A stretch of 39,017 bases of DNA from Lentisphaera araneosa HTCC2155 (GCA_945877655.1 CAMCSH010000002.1:1-39017), one strand, 5' to 3'. Positions 23,425-33,090 are shown, counted from the first letter of the stretch. The notes: generated by a model not told the origin, from the letters alone. Numbers and translations: made by a program.

Positions 23425-24888
23425 ATGATTGACCCGATCCTGAATAAATTCGACGTCCTGGTGGTGGATGATGACGAAGCCGTCCGCGACTCGCTGTCCT
23501 CCTTCCTCGGCTCCGTCGGCATCCAGGTGCGCACCGCCTCGACCCCGGAAGAAGCCCTCGGCATCGCCCGCAACGAAGGCGTGCAAGTGGTGATCTCCGA
23601 TGTCCGCATGCCTGGCATGGACGGCATCACCCTGCTTGGGAAGCTGCACGAAATCTGCCAGGACACCGAGGTCCTGATCGTCACCGGCCACTCCAACGAA
23701 CAGCTCGCCATCGACGCCCTGCGAGCCGGCGCCTTCGACTACTTCCGCAAGCCCCTCAACGCCCGCGAAATCGTCGAATCTTTGCGGAAGACGAGACAGT
23801 TCCAACTTCTCCGCGCCGAAAACCGCAATCTCAAGGCCCTGATCGAACGCACCCAGGAAGCTGTCGGCGCGCCGGTCTTCGGCAGTGCCCCCGCTTCGCA
23901 AGAACTTCTCGCCCGCCTGCAACGCGCTGCCGCCGCCACCGAAACCACCGTCCTCCTCTGCGGCGAAACCGGCACAGGCAAAGAAGTCGCTGCCCGCTTC
24001 CTGCACCAGCACTCGCGACCCTCGGACGCCCCCTTCGTCGCCGTCAATTGCGGCGCCTTCCCCGAACAGCTGCTCGAAGCGGAACTCTTCGGCCACGAAA
24101 AAGGCGCCTTCACCGGCGCCGACAAGCAGAAGCCCGGCATCTTCGAAATGGCCCAGGGCGGCACGGTCTTTCTCGACGAGGTCTCGGAGATGAGCCTCGG
24201 CGCCCAATCGCGTTTCCTCCGCGTCCTCGAAGAACGCAAATTCCGCCGCGTCGGCGGCACCCGAGAAGTCGAGCTCACCGGCGTCCGGGTCATCGCCGCC
24301 ACCAACCGCGACTTGAAGATGCTGGTCGAGGAAAAGAAATTCCGCGAAGATCTTTACTGGCGCCTGTCGGTGGCCCGAATCGAGCTACCTCCCCTGCGCG
24401 AACGCCGCCAGGACGTTACTCCCCTGGCCCGTCGTTTCCTCGACGAACTCAGCACCCGCTTCCGCCGTAAAATGAGCTTGGGGAAACCCGCCGAACGAGC
24501 CCTCGCCGTTTACAATTTCCCCGGCAACATCCGCGAACTCCGCAACCTCCTCGAACACGCCGCAGTTTTCGCAGCCAACACCGTCATCAGCCCGCGCGAT
24601 CTCGGCATCCCGAATGCCCCCGGCGACGTCCCCGACCTCCCCGATGCCCCTTTGGCCCCCCTCCCCGTCGCCGCGCCCCCTGTTGCCACGGCACCCGCGA
24701 ACAAAACCGCAGCTCCCGCCATCGGCGACAACCTCGACCTCGACCAGATGGAACACAACCTGGTCAAAGAAGCCCTGCGTCGCCACCCCGGCAACCATAC
24801 CCGCGCGTCCAAAGCCCTCGGCATCACCCCGCAAGCGCTCTACCGCAAACTCGAAAAATTTGGCATGAAGAAGCTCAGCGGCGAGTGA
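23425..24888 (+). CDS. sigma-54-dependent response regulator (NtrC family)
   Basis: A 487-residue protein in three parts. The receiver domain has DDDE at 15-18, phospho-acceptor D59, and the conserved Lys in FRKPL. The AAA+ domain has Walker A GETGTGKE (180-187), the sigma-54 contact loop GAFTGA (227-232), Walker B GGTVFLDE and the arginine-finger region REDLYWRL. A Pro/Ala-rich linker leads to a Fis-type helix-turn-helix (NHTRASKALGITPQALYRKL). Phosphorylated by the upstream kinase, it would activate sigma-54 promoters with ATP. The gene lies 16 bases after the kinase. It is followed by a bidirectional terminator. Target genes are not identified; I saw no convincing -24/-12 promoter in the window. 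Confidence 0.95.
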   Translation: MIDPILNKFDVLVVDDDEAVRDSLSSFLGSVGIQVRTASTPEEALGIARNEGVQVVISDVRMPGMDGITLLGKLHEICQDTEVLIVTGHSNEQLAIDALRAGAFDYFRKPLNAREIVESLRKTRQFQLLRAENRNLKALIERTQEAVGAPVFGSAPASQELLARLQRAAAATETTVLLCGETGTGKEVAARFLHQHSRPSDAPFVAVNCGAFPEQLLEAELFGHEKGAFTGADKQKPGIFEMAQGGTVFLDEVSEMSLGAQSRFLRVLEERKFRRVGGTREVELTGVRVIAATNRDLKMLVEEKKFREDLYWRLSVARIELPPLRERRQDVTPLARRFLDELSTRFRRKMSLGKPAERALAVYNFPGNIRELRNLLEHAAVFAANTVISPRDLGIPNAPGDVPDLPDAPLAPLPVAAPPVATAPANKTAAPAIGDNLDLDQMEHNLVKEALRRHPGNHTRASKALGITPQALYRKLEKFGMKKLSGE

Positions 24889-24910
24889 TGGCCGCCCGAT
24901 TCGACGACTA

Positions 24911-24942
24911 AAAAACGCCCCGGTTTTCACCGGGGCGTTTTT
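24911..24942. terminator. bidirectional Rho-independent terminator
   Basis: AAAAACGCCCCGGT-TTTC-ACCGGGGCGTTTTT is a perfect 14-bp stem with A-run and T-run on opposite sides. It serves both the response regulator (plus) and nrdB (minus), which converge here. Confidence 0.95.
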
Positions 24943-24960
24943 GCGTGAATCGCACAGCGA

Positions 24961-26094
24961 TCAGAGATCGAAGCCGGCGAAGGCGTCTTCGTGGACGGCG
25001 TTGTCGATCTGGCCGACGACATAGGAGGAGATTTCGGCTTCTTGGGGAGCGACCTGGACGTTGTCGGACACCAGCCAGGAATTGATCCACGGCAGGGGGT
25101 TCTGAGTCGTCGAGAAGACGTTTTTGAAGCCGATGGCGCGGAGGCGGTTGTTGGTGATGTACTCGACGTATTGGCAGAGGATGTCGGCATTGAGACCCAT
25201 CATCGAGCCATCCTTGAAGAGGTACTTGGCCCATTCTTTTTCCTGCTCGGCGGCGGTGATGAAGATCTGGTAGACCTGACCTTCGCACTCGCGGGCGATC
25301 TCCTGCATTTCGGGATCGTCTTTGCCTTCGTGGATGATCTTGATGATCTCCTGGGTGCCGGCAAGGTGCAAGGCTTCGTCGCGGGCGATGAAGCGGATGA
25401 GCTTGGCGTTGCCTTCCATCAATTGACGTTCGGCAAAGGCGAAGGAGCAGGCGAAGCTGACGTAGAAACGCACGGCTTCGAGGACGTTGACGCTGACCAT
25501 GGTCAGGTACAGACGGCGCTTCAGGTCGCGCTTGCTGACGCGGATGCTCTTGCCGTTGATCTCGTGCACGCCTTCGCCGAGGAGCGAGTAGTAGTTCGTG
25601 CCTTCGATCAAGGCATCGTAGTACTGCGAGATCGAGGCGGCGCGCTTGATGATCTCGGGGTTCTTGACGATGTCGTCGAGGACGACCGAGGGGTTAGGGA
25701 AGATGTTGCGGATTATGTGGGTGTAGGAACGCGAGTGGATGGTCTCGAAGAAAGACCAGGTCTCGATCCAGGTTTCCAGCTCGGGAGTGGAGACGATCGG
25801 CAGGAAGGCGATGTTGGGCGAGCGGCCCTGGATCGAGTCGAGCAGAGTCTGGTACTTCAGGTTGGAGACGAAGATGTGGCGCTCATGTTCATCAAGCTTC
25901 TCCATGAAGTCGATGCGATCGCGCGACAGGTCGATTTCTTCAGGACGCCAGAAGAAGCTGATCTGCTTATCGATGAGCTTTTCGAAGATCGGGTGGCGCT
26001 GCTCGTCGTAGCGCGACACGTTGACGTTCTCGCCGAAGAACATCGGCTGCTTCAGATGGTTGTAAGCAGTGCGGTTGAAGACGCTGAATTGCAT
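24961..26094 (-). CDS. nrdB: class Ia ribonucleotide reductase, beta (radical) subunit
   Basis: A 377-residue protein from the ATG at 26094; a TTG three codons earlier is in frame but unnecessary. It matches Escherichia coli NrdB almost throughout: [57 protein letters not shown] and [10 protein letters not shown]. Diiron ligands are D86, E117, H120 and the later Glu/Glu/His set, and Y124 is the radical tyrosine (numbering from this start). The C-terminal tail after VGQID is the peptide that docks to NrdA. With NrdA it reduces ribonucleoside diphosphates to deoxyribonucleotides under oxygen. The gene lies downstream of nrdA and is separated by a 126-base gap containing a large inverted repeat. 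Confidence 0.96.
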   Translation of the reverse strand: MQFSVFNRTAYNHLKQPMFFGENVNVSRYDEQRHPIFEKLIDKQISFFWRPEEIDLSRDRIDFMEKLDEHERHIFVSNLKYQTLLDSIQGRSPNIAFLPIVSTPELETWIETWSFFETIHSRSYTHIIRNIFPNPSVVLDDIVKNPEIIKRAASISQYYDALIEGTNYYSLLGEGVHEINGKSIRVSKRDLKRRLYLTMVSVNVLEAVRFYVSFACSFAFAERQLMEGNAKLIRFIARDEALHLAGTQEIIKIIHEGKDDPEMQEIARECEGQVYQIFITAAEQEKEWAKYLFKDGSMMGLNADILCQYVEYITNNRLRAIGFKNVFSTTQNPLPWINSWLVSDNVQVAPQEAEISSYVVGQIDNAVHEDAFAGFDL

Positions 26095-26105
26095 GGTTCT
26101 CAACT

Positions 26106-26212
26106 AGGTTGAAAGGTTGAAAGGTTGAAAGGCGAAATCAAGCAATGAACTAGGCTAAACGGCAGTCTGGTTTCTGGGCTCATCGCCTTTCAACCTTTCA
26201 ACCTTTCAACCT
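26106..26212. repeat. perfect 30-bp inverted repeat of GGTTGAAA units between nrdA and nrdB
   Basis: The left arm (26106-26135) consists of three tandem GGTTGAAA units plus GGCGA. The right arm (26183-26212) is its exact reverse complement, and the loop is 47 bases. In the nrdA-nrdB transcript the arms could form a very stable hairpin, plausibly affecting differential stability or processing. It may also be a mobile miniature repeat. Confidence 0.85.
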
Positions 26213-26219
26213 CTTTTCT

Positions 26220-28490
26220 TCAGATCTTGCAGGCACCACCGGCGCAGGAGTCGTTGCCGTCTTCCTGGGCGTCATCGGCGCCGTCGCGGGTGTTGTGGTA
26301 GTAGAGGGTTTTGACGCCCCATTTGTAGGCGTTGAGGATGTCTTGAAGAAGAGTCTTCATCGGCACCTTGCCGCTGTCGAAACGGGCGGGGTCGTAGTTG
26401 GTGTTGGCGGAGATGGTCTGGTCGACGAATTTCTGCATGGTGGCAACGAGCTGGAGGTAGCCGGTGTTATTGGGCATGGTCCAGAGCAGTTCGTATTTGT
26501 GGCCGAGGCGTTCGATCTCGGGGACGACCTGTTTGGTGATGCCGTCTTTCGAGGCTTTGACGGAGACCAGGCCGCGGGGCGGCTCGACGCCGTTGGTGGC
26601 GTTGGAAATCTGCGACGAGGTTTCGGAGGGCATCAAAGCCGACAGGGTGGAGTTGCGCATGCCGTATTTGAGGACGTCGGAGCGCAGAGCTTCCCAGTCG
26701 AGGCGTAGCTCTTCCTTGCAGAAGCTATCGATATCTTTTTTGTAGGTCTCGGTGGGCATGATGCCTTTCGAGTAGGTGGTCTCATGGAATTTCGGGCAGG
26801 GGCCGAATTCCTTGGCGAGTTTGACCGAGGCTTTCATCAGGTAGTACTGCATCGCTTCGAAGGCGCGGTGGGTCAGGCCGATGGCAGAGCCGTCGGAGTA
26901 ACGGACGTTGTTCTTGGCAAGGTAATAGGCGTAGTTGATGACGCCGACGCCGAGGGTGCGGCGGTTCATCGACGAGTTCTTCGCCGCGGGCAGCGGGTAA
27001 CCCTGGTAGTCAAGCAGCGAGTCAAGGGCGCGGACGACGATCTCGGCCAGATCTTCGAGCTCATCGAGATTGCCGATAGTGCCGAGGTTGAAGGCGGAGA
27101 GGGTGCAGAGGGCAATCTCGCCTTCGGCGTCGTCGATCTGCTGCAGCGGCTTGGTCGGCAGGGCGATTTCGAGGCAGAGGTTGGATTGGCGGATCGGTGC
27201 GACGGCGGGATCGAAGGGACTGTGAGTGTTGCAGTGGTCGACGTTCTGAAGGTAGATGCGGCCGGTGTTGGCGCGCTCGGTGACGAAAAGGCCGAAGAGA
27301 TCGATGGCTTTCAGGGTTTTCTTGCGGATGTTCGGGTCCTGCTCGTACTTGAGGTAGAGCTCGTCGAATTTCTGTTGGTCGGCGAAGAAGGCGTCGTAGA
27401 GCCCGGGCACGTCGGAAGGAGAGAAGAGCGAGATGTTGCCGTTGGCAATCAGGCGCTCGTACATCAGCTTGTTGAACTGGACGCCATAGTCCATGTGGCG
27501 GACGCGGTTGTCTTCAGTGCCCTTGTTGTTTTTCAGGACGATGAGCGATTCGACTTCGATGTGCCAGAGGGGGAAGAAGACGGTCGCGGCACCGCCACGG
27601 ACACCGCCTTGCGAGCAGCTCTTGACGGCGGTCTGGAAGTATTTGTAGAAGGGGATGCAACCGGTGTGGAAGGCTTCGCCGCCACGGATCGGCGAGCCGA
27701 GGCCGCGGATGCGACCGGCGTTGATGCCGATGCCGGCGCGCTGCGACACGTACTTGACCACGGCGGAGGCGGTGGCATTGATCGAGTCGAGGTTGTCATC
27801 GCATTCGATCAGGACGCAGGAGGAGAATTGGCGGGTGGGGGTGCGAACGCCGGACATGATCGGGGTCGGCAGGGAGATCTTGAATTGCGATGCGGCGTCG
27901 TAGAAGCCCTTGATGTGCTTGAGTCGGCTGTCGCGGGGATATTTCGAGAAGAGACAAGCGCCGACCAGCATGAAGAGGAACTGCGGGCTTTCGTGGATCT
28001 GGCCGGTGACGCGGTTCTGGACCAGGTATTTGCCTTCGAGCTGCTTGACTGCGGCGTAGGCGAAATTGAGGTCGCGGCTGTGATCGATGGCGCGGTCCAT
28101 CTCGGCGAAGTCGTCTTCGGTGTAGTCGCTGAGCAGGTGCGAGTCGTATTTACCCATCTCAACCATTTTGCGCACGTGGGTGTGCAGCGAGGGAGGTTCG
28201 AACTGGCCGAAGGCCTTTTTGCGGAGATGGAAGATGGCGAGGCGGGCCGCCATGTACTGATAGTCGGGTTGATCCTTGGAGATCAGGTCGGCAGTGGTCT
28301 TGATCAAGGTTTCATGGATCTGGCTGGTCTTCATGCCTTCCATGAACTGGATGTGCGACTTGAGCTCGACTTGCGACACCGAGACATTGTTGAGTCCCTT
28401 CGAGGCCCAAGTCAAAACCTTGTGGATCTTGTCGAGATCGAGACGCTCGCGGCGTCCGTCACGTTTGGTCACTTGAATGTCGTTGCTCAT
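26220..28490 (-). CDS. nrdA: class Ia ribonucleotide reductase, alpha (catalytic) subunit
   Basis: A 756-residue protein from the ATG at 28490, preceded by AAAGGGG. An upstream in-frame extension lacks similarity to the family. It begins with an ATP-cone (VTKRDGRRERLDLDKIHKVL), the allosteric overall-activity site. Active-site elements: RQFSSCVLIE (first redox Cys), SNLCLE (thiyl-radical Cys with Asn and Glu), IALCTLSAFNLG (second Cys), TLYYHNTRDGA (radical-transfer tyrosines), and the C-terminal CAGGACKI dithiol that re-reduces the site. The sequence is remarkably close to the gammaproteobacterial enzyme along its whole length. It is the first gene of the nrdA-nrdB operon. Confidence 0.97.
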   Translation of the reverse strand: MSNDIQVTKRDGRRERLDLDKIHKVLTWASKGLNNVSVSQVELKSHIQFMEGMKTSQIHETLIKTTADLISKDQPDYQYMAARLAIFHLRKKAFGQFEPPSLHTHVRKMVEMGKYDSHLLSDYTEDDFAEMDRAIDHSRDLNFAYAAVKQLEGKYLVQNRVTGQIHESPQFLFMLVGACLFSKYPRDSRLKHIKGFYDAASQFKISLPTPIMSGVRTPTRQFSSCVLIECDDNLDSINATASAVVKYVSQRAGIGINAGRIRGLGSPIRGGEAFHTGCIPFYKYFQTAVKSCSQGGVRGGAATVFFPLWHIEVESLIVLKNNKGTEDNRVRHMDYGVQFNKLMYERLIANGNISLFSPSDVPGLYDAFFADQQKFDELYLKYEQDPNIRKKTLKAIDLFGLFVTERANTGRIYLQNVDHCNTHSPFDPAVAPIRQSNLCLEIALPTKPLQQIDDAEGEIALCTLSAFNLGTIGNLDELEDLAEIVVRALDSLLDYQGYPLPAAKNSSMNRRTLGVGVINYAYYLAKNNVRYSDGSAIGLTHRAFEAMQYYLMKASVKLAKEFGPCPKFHETTYSKGIMPTETYKKDIDSFCKEELRLDWEALRSDVLKYGMRNSTLSALMPSETSSQISNATNGVEPPRGLVSVKASKDGITKQVVPEIERLGHKYELLWTMPNNTGYLQLVATMQKFVDQTISANTNYDPARFDSGKVPMKTLLQDILNAYKWGVKTLYYHNTRDGADDAQEDGNDSCAGGACKI

Positions 28491-29049
28491 ACCGCCCCTT
28501 TCTGCTCGATTTTGACTCGCCGACAATCCCCTCGCCCAAGAACAGCGAACGTAAATTCGCATCTTCAGAAGAATCCGGCACCCCATCCCTTTAGCGGCTC
28601 GGCGGCTGCCTTTCCACCCCTACCAAGTGACTTGTCTCGAATTTTTCATTGGTTTTTCTACGGATAGGGGGCTTGACATGCACAAGGCACTACAGCTAGG
28701 GCTCAAGCCAAGTTATCAACAGAAAAAACCGCCGAATTTGTGCGTGGAGCATTTTTCCACCATTTTGTCTAGTAGCGATTTCATGAAAATCATCGTAAAG
28801 CCCTCAGGAGAGGGCAAACCCCGTCGCTGCATGAAAGATGGAAAAAAATTCCTTGACTATAGATGATCACCCCGGATCCACGGCCCCCAGGAGTTTGATC
28901 CCTAATAAAAATCAGCACTCCAGAGGCTCACTTATAAGCGACTGCTTGCCAGCGCTTTCGCCATGATGCTTATTCATTTGGCCAAGCCCCTGCGGCGTTG
29001 CGCTTGCCGCGACAGCGTTTAAGGTGGCGGATGACCGCAGGAGACAACG
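28491..29049. other. 560-base intergenic region upstream of nrdA
   Basis: A divergent promoter region between nrdA (minus) and an unknown small gene (plus), AT-richer than the coding parts. A TTATCAACA at 28713-28721 is one base from the DnaA-box consensus. No convincing NrdR-box pair was seen. Short open frames here (for example 28678-28866 plus) have no family resemblance and do not show the strong third-position GC of the real genes. The stretch 28985-29040 is GC-rich with TTGCGCTTGCCGCG but has no clear fold. Confidence 0.45.
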
Positions 29050-29367
29050 ATGTTCAAAAGCCTCGAAATCAGCCTTGATGACTGCATCATAGATCTTGAT
29101 GAGGTCGAACTCCGTTTGCGCCATGCTTTAAAGGGATACCGGCTCACCGGCGCCATGCAGCGTCGCGACCGCCTCCTCTTCTGCTTTGAAAAAGGCGGCG
29201 CCGGGGAGGTCTGGCGCCTCCGCCCCCTGCTCAGCGCCGGCGCCCCGCAGCTTCGTGATGACATCGAAGCTCATTGGCGCGGCGATCAGATTTTCCTCAC
29301 CGCCTTCTGGCTTAACGACAACGAGGCCATCGGCCTCTTCAGAGATGAAAAAGGAACCCGCCCATGA
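29050..29367 (+). CDS. small hypothetical protein
   Basis: A 105-residue cytoplasmic protein, with GCAGGAG 7 bases before the ATG and a 4-base ATGA overlap with the next gene, which supports its reality. It is mixed charged and hydrophobic, without signal peptide, membrane helix or cysteine pairs. Segments such as RRDRLLFCFEKGGAGEVWRL and DQIFLTAFWLNDNEAIGLF suggest a small alpha/beta fold. I do not recognise the family. Confidence 0.6.
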   Translation: MFKSLEISLDDCIIDLDEVELRLRHALKGYRLTGAMQRRDRLLFCFEKGGAGEVWRLRPLLSAGAPQLRDDIEAHWRGDQIFLTAFWLNDNEAIGLFRDEKGTRP

Positions 29368-30305
29368 TCCGTTGCCTCCTTCTATCCTGCCTCTTCAGCA
29401 GCCCCCTTCTCGCCGCCCCGGAAACTCCGGCGCCCCAAACTGAACTGCGCGATGCCGCAAAACTCTCACGTCCCTGCCGCATCCTCGTCGACAAGGATTT
29501 CGGCATCTTGGTCAGCAACGTCCGCGGCGACGCCTCCAGCGATGACAAAGAAGCCAGTATCGCACGGATCAAGATCGATGGCGTCGACAAAGCCGGCAAA
29601 GCCCTGCCGCCGAGCTTCTCCGCGGCCATCGCCACCGGCGGCAAGGACAAGGTCATCCTCAGCGCCCCCAAGGGCATGGCGATGATGGACGGCAAGATGC
29701 TTGTCTGCGACCTCGACAAGATCGCCGTCTTCGAGCTCAATGAAAATGGCGTCATGCGTCAGATCAACCTCATCCCCGTAACCGGCGCCAAGAACCTCGA
29801 GGCCATCGTCTGCCAAGGGAAAGACGCCTTCGTCACCGATCCGGCTTCCGGCCGCATCCTCGCGATCCACGACCTCCTGGACAAGGCCAGTCGTAAAGTC
29901 GAGATCCTTCTCGATAAAGCCCCTGCTCCACGCGGCATGATCCTTGATGGCAGGCAGCTGAAATTCATCTGCGCCCGAGATTCATCGCTGTGGTCACTCA
30001 GCCTCGCAGGCGGCGCTCCTGAGCGCATCAGCAAGCTGCCGATGCCGAAGGATTTCGATCCCAAGAATCTCGATGCCTGCGTCTACGTCGACCTGTTGAA
30101 AAACGCTGCCGGCGAAATCTATCTCCTGAATCAAGCCGAAGGCAAGATCATCGTCCTCGACCCCCTCGACGGCAAGCCGCACGTCTTCGCCAGCGATCTC
30201 CGCCGTCCGACTTCTTTCGCCCTGCTCAATGACGAGAATCTGGCCGTGGTGCAGACCTACTCCAACAGCATCATCCTCCTGCCAGCTCTCAAGCCTCTCA
30301 AATAA
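29364..30305 (+). CDS. secreted SMP-30/NHL-like beta-propeller protein
   Basis: A 313-residue protein with a signal peptide (LLLSCLFSSPLLAA). After it come repeating strands with propeller-like phrases: PCRILVDKDFGILVSN, APKGMAMMDGKMLVCDLDKIAVFEL, LEAIVCQGKDAFVTDPASGRILAI, PRGMILDGRQLKFICA, GEIYLLNQAEGKIIVLDPLDG and RRPTSFALLNDENLAVVQ. About six blades are discernible, as in SMP-30/gluconolactonase or NHL proteins. The metal-binding Glu/Asn/Asp set of a true lactonase is not obvious, so a binding or scaffold function is as likely. It is translationally coupled to the upstream small gene. Confidence 0.65.
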   Translation: MIRCLLLSCLFSSPLLAAPETPAPQTELRDAAKLSRPCRILVDKDFGILVSNVRGDASSDDKEASIARIKIDGVDKAGKALPPSFSAAIATGGKDKVILSAPKGMAMMDGKMLVCDLDKIAVFELNENGVMRQINLIPVTGAKNLEAIVCQGKDAFVTDPASGRILAIHDLLDKASRKVEILLDKAPAPRGMILDGRQLKFICARDSSLWSLSLAGGAPERISKLPMPKDFDPKNLDACVYVDLLKNAAGEIYLLNQAEGKIIVLDPLDGKPHVFASDLRRPTSFALLNDENLAVVQTYSNSIILLPALKPLK

Positions 30306-30399
30306 GAATGTCGCTTAGGACTCAGAATTCCGGCCGCGGCACTTGAGTCGCGGCCGCACTTCTCTAGATTCGGTGCAGTCAAAACAAAGGTTGGAAATT

Positions 30400-33090
30400 A
30401 TGGACAAGCGTCGCAACGACTTCAAAGATGAAATCCGCTTCCTCGGCTTCGAGCTCGGCAAAGTGCTCCGCGATCAGGGCGACGCCGAACTCTTCAACCG
30501 GGTCGAGACCGTCCGTCTCCTCGCCAAGGCCCGCCGCGCCGCCACCAGCGACGAAGCGCGCCAGCTCGCCGAAACCTCGCTGCGCACCAGCATCGCCGGG
30601 CTCGAGGAAAACCGCCTCGCCGAACTGGCCCGCGCCCTCGCCCTCTTCTTCGACCTCGCCAACCTCGCCGAAGACCGCCAGCGAATCCGCCTTCTGCGCC
30701 AACGAGAAGACGAAGACTTCCCCCGCCCCCGCAGCGGCTCCCTCGGCGAAATCATCGAACAGCTCGCCGGCAAAGGCGCCGATGCCGACACCATCCGCGG
30801 CGTCCTCGCCAAGCTCCGGATCGAACCGGTCTTCACCGCCCACCCCACCGAAGCCAAACGCCGCAGCGTCCGCGACGCCCTTTCCCGCGTCCGCGAACAG
30901 CTCAGCATCCTCGACCGCGAAGACTCGCTCCGCCGCGAACGCGAACTCGCCGTCGTCCGCCTCCGCGCCGAACTCTCGATCCTCTGGCACACCGAAACCC
31001 TGATGGACGGCAAACCCGGCCCGATCGATGAAGCCCGTTGGAGCCTGTCGATGGCCCCCGTCCTCTGGGCCAGCGTCCCCCGCCTCTTCCGCCAGGTCCG
31101 CCGCGTCCTCGGACGCACCCACCCGGAAGCCGATTTCAGCGATCTCCCGCCCTTCATCCGCTTCAGCTCGTGGATCGGCGGCGACCGCGATGGCAACCCC
31201 TTCGTCACCGCCGAAGTCACCGCTACGGTGCTCGATCTCGCTCGCGACGAAGCCATCCGTCTCCACCTCGTCGCCTGCCAGCAGATGCTCGACATGTTGT
31301 CGATCTCCTGCCGCCGCGTCTCCCTGCCGGGCGAAATGGTCCAGGCCATCGCCGCCGGCCGTCTCGACGATGCCGAGCTCGATCGCCGCCTGTCGCTACA
31401 CCACAGCGCCGAGGGTTATCGCCTCTTCGTCGAGCTGATCCGCCGCCGACTCGAACTCGCCCGCAGCCGCGCCCCCGGCGGCTACCGCGGCGGCGCCGAC
31501 TTGCTGCGCGACCTGCGCCAGCTCCGCGCCGCGCTCGAGCTCGCCCGCTACTTCGACATCGCCCGCGGCGAAGTCCAGGGATGGATCGACCGCGCCGAAG
31601 TCTTCGGCCTGCATTTCTGGCGCCTCGACATCCGCGAAGACTCGCGCATCCTGGTCGAAACCGTCGAGGCCCTCAACCCCGGCTATGCCGCACTCAGCGA
31701 AGAAAAACGCCTCGAATTCCTGCGCCAGCCGATCGCCGCCCGGATCCCGATGATGGATCCCCGCGGCCTGCCGCCTAACGCCCAGCGCAGCGTCGGCCTC
31801 TTCGACCTGCTCGCCCGCATCGAGGAAGAAGGCCGCCTCGGTGACTCGGTCAACTGTTTCATCACCGCCATGACCCACAGCGCCAGCGACGTCCTGCAGG
31901 TCCGTTGGTTGTGGGAGCTCGGCCGCATCCGCCGCCGCTCGAAGCTCTGCGACACGCCGATCCCGGTGCCTCTGGTTCCCCTGCTTGAAACCATCGAAGA
32001 CCTGAATCAAGGCGTCGAACTGTACAGCACCCTGCTCGCCGATCCGCACTTCGCAGCCACCGTGAAACACTGCGGCAACGAAGCTCAGGTCATGGTCGGC
32101 TATTCCGACTCCTGCAAAGACGGCGGCGCCCTGATGAGCACCTGGAGTCTCTACAAGGCGGAAGAAGCACTCACCGCTCTCGCCAAGGAACGCGGGCTCC
32201 GCCTGGTCTTCTTCCACGGCCGTGGCGGCGCCCTCGGCCGCGGCGGCGGCCATGCCTCGCGCAGCATCACCTCGCTGCCGCCCGGCTCGGTCGACCTCGC
32301 CCTCCGCGTCACCGAACAAGGTGAAGTCCTCGCCGATCGCTACGACGACCCGGAAATCGCCACCCGTCACCTCGAACAGCTCTTGCACGGCACCCTCGCC
32401 GCCTCGTTGCTGCCGCCCCCGCCCGCCGAACCGGCTTTCAGCGCCGCCATGGAAACCGCCGCCAATGCCGGTATGGCCCATTATCGCGGTCTCCGCAACG
32501 ACACCTCATTCATGGAGTTCTTCGGCCAGGCCACCCCGATCGAAGTGATCGAACGCATGCCGATGGGCTCGCGCCCCGCCCGCCGCGCCCGCCGCCAATC
32601 GCTCGACGACCTCCGCGCCATCCCCTTCACCTTCGCCTGGACCCAGACCCGCCAGCTCCTCACCGCCCTCGATGGCGTCGGCACCGGACTCCAAGCCGTT
32701 GGCAAACCCGAGCTCCTCGCCCGCATGCACGAGGAATGGCCCTACTTCCGCAACCTGGTCGAAAACATGCAGCTCGCCCTCGCCAAGGCCGACCCAGGCA
32801 TCGGCCGCTGGTACGCCTCGCTGCCCGCCAACCAGGAGGCCGCGCAACGACTCGAAAGCCGCATTTCCGACGAGATCGAGCTCGCCCGCAAGGTGATGGG
32901 CCAAATCTCCGGCGGCGGCCTCGATTCCCGCCTTCCTTGGCTCGCCGACGGCGTCAAGGCCCGCAACCCCTATGTCGACGCCCTCAACGCCATCCAGGTC
33001 GAACTCCTGCGTCGCCAAGCCGACCCCGGCGGCCCGGCCCTGCGCCTGACCCTGCAAGGCATTGCCGCGGGATTGAGAACCACCGGCTGA
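30400..33090 (+). CDS. ppc: phosphoenolpyruvate carboxylase
   Basis: An 896-residue protein from the ATG at 30400; an upstream TTG extension has no family resemblance. It has the full bacterial PEPC signature set: TAHPTE with catalytic H148, GGDRDGNPF (261-267), HFWRLDIREDS, VMVGYSDSCKDGG, FHGRGGALGRGGG with H606, ATPIEVIERMPMGSRPARR, LRAIPFTFAWTQ, and a C-terminus ending in TG, as in most PEPCs. It carboxylates PEP with bicarbonate to oxaloacetate, replenishing the TCA cycle. One Cys (YSDSCKDGG) replaces the usual Asn. It stands alone, with a separate gene block on either side. Confidence 0.97.
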   Translation: MDKRRNDFKDEIRFLGFELGKVLRDQGDAELFNRVETVRLLAKARRAATSDEARQLAETSLRTSIAGLEENRLAELARALALFFDLANLAEDRQRIRLLRQREDEDFPRPRSGSLGEIIEQLAGKGADADTIRGVLAKLRIEPVFTAHPTEAKRRSVRDALSRVREQLSILDREDSLRRERELAVVRLRAELSILWHTETLMDGKPGPIDEARWSLSMAPVLWASVPRLFRQVRRVLGRTHPEADFSDLPPFIRFSSWIGGDRDGNPFVTAEVTATVLDLARDEAIRLHLVACQQMLDMLSISCRRVSLPGEMVQAIAAGRLDDAELDRRLSLHHSAEGYRLFVELIRRRLELARSRAPGGYRGGADLLRDLRQLRAALELARYFDIARGEVQGWIDRAEVFGLHFWRLDIREDSRILVETVEALNPGYAALSEEKRLEFLRQPIAARIPMMDPRGLPPNAQRSVGLFDLLARIEEEGRLGDSVNCFITAMTHSASDVLQVRWLWELGRIRRRSKLCDTPIPVPLVPLLETIEDLNQGVELYSTLLADPHFAATVKHCGNEAQVMVGYSDSCKDGGALMSTWSLYKAEEALTALAKERGLRLVFFHGRGGALGRGGGHASRSITSLPPGSVDLALRVTEQGEVLADRYDDPEIATRHLEQLLHGTLAASLLPPPPAEPAFSAAMETAANAGMAHYRGLRNDTSFMEFFGQATPIEVIERMPMGSRPARRARRQSLDDLRAIPFTFAWTQTRQLLTALDGVGTGLQAVGKPELLARMHEEWPYFRNLVENMQLALAKADPGIGRWYASLPANQEAAQRLESRISDEIELARKVMGQISGGGLDSRLPWLADGVKARNPYVDALNAIQVELLRRQADPGGPALRLTLQGIAAGLRTTG

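Noticed and set aside
26784-28667. Long plus-strand open frame (over 600 codons) opposite nrdA
   Set aside because: It is antisense to an unmistakable nrdA and rich in Asp/Glu/Val/Gly as expected for the reverse of GC-rich coding DNA; no family resemblance.
28678-28866. Possible 62-codon gene with GGGGG before its ATG
   Set aside because: No similarity recognised, no third-position GC bias, and it lies in the nrdA promoter region.
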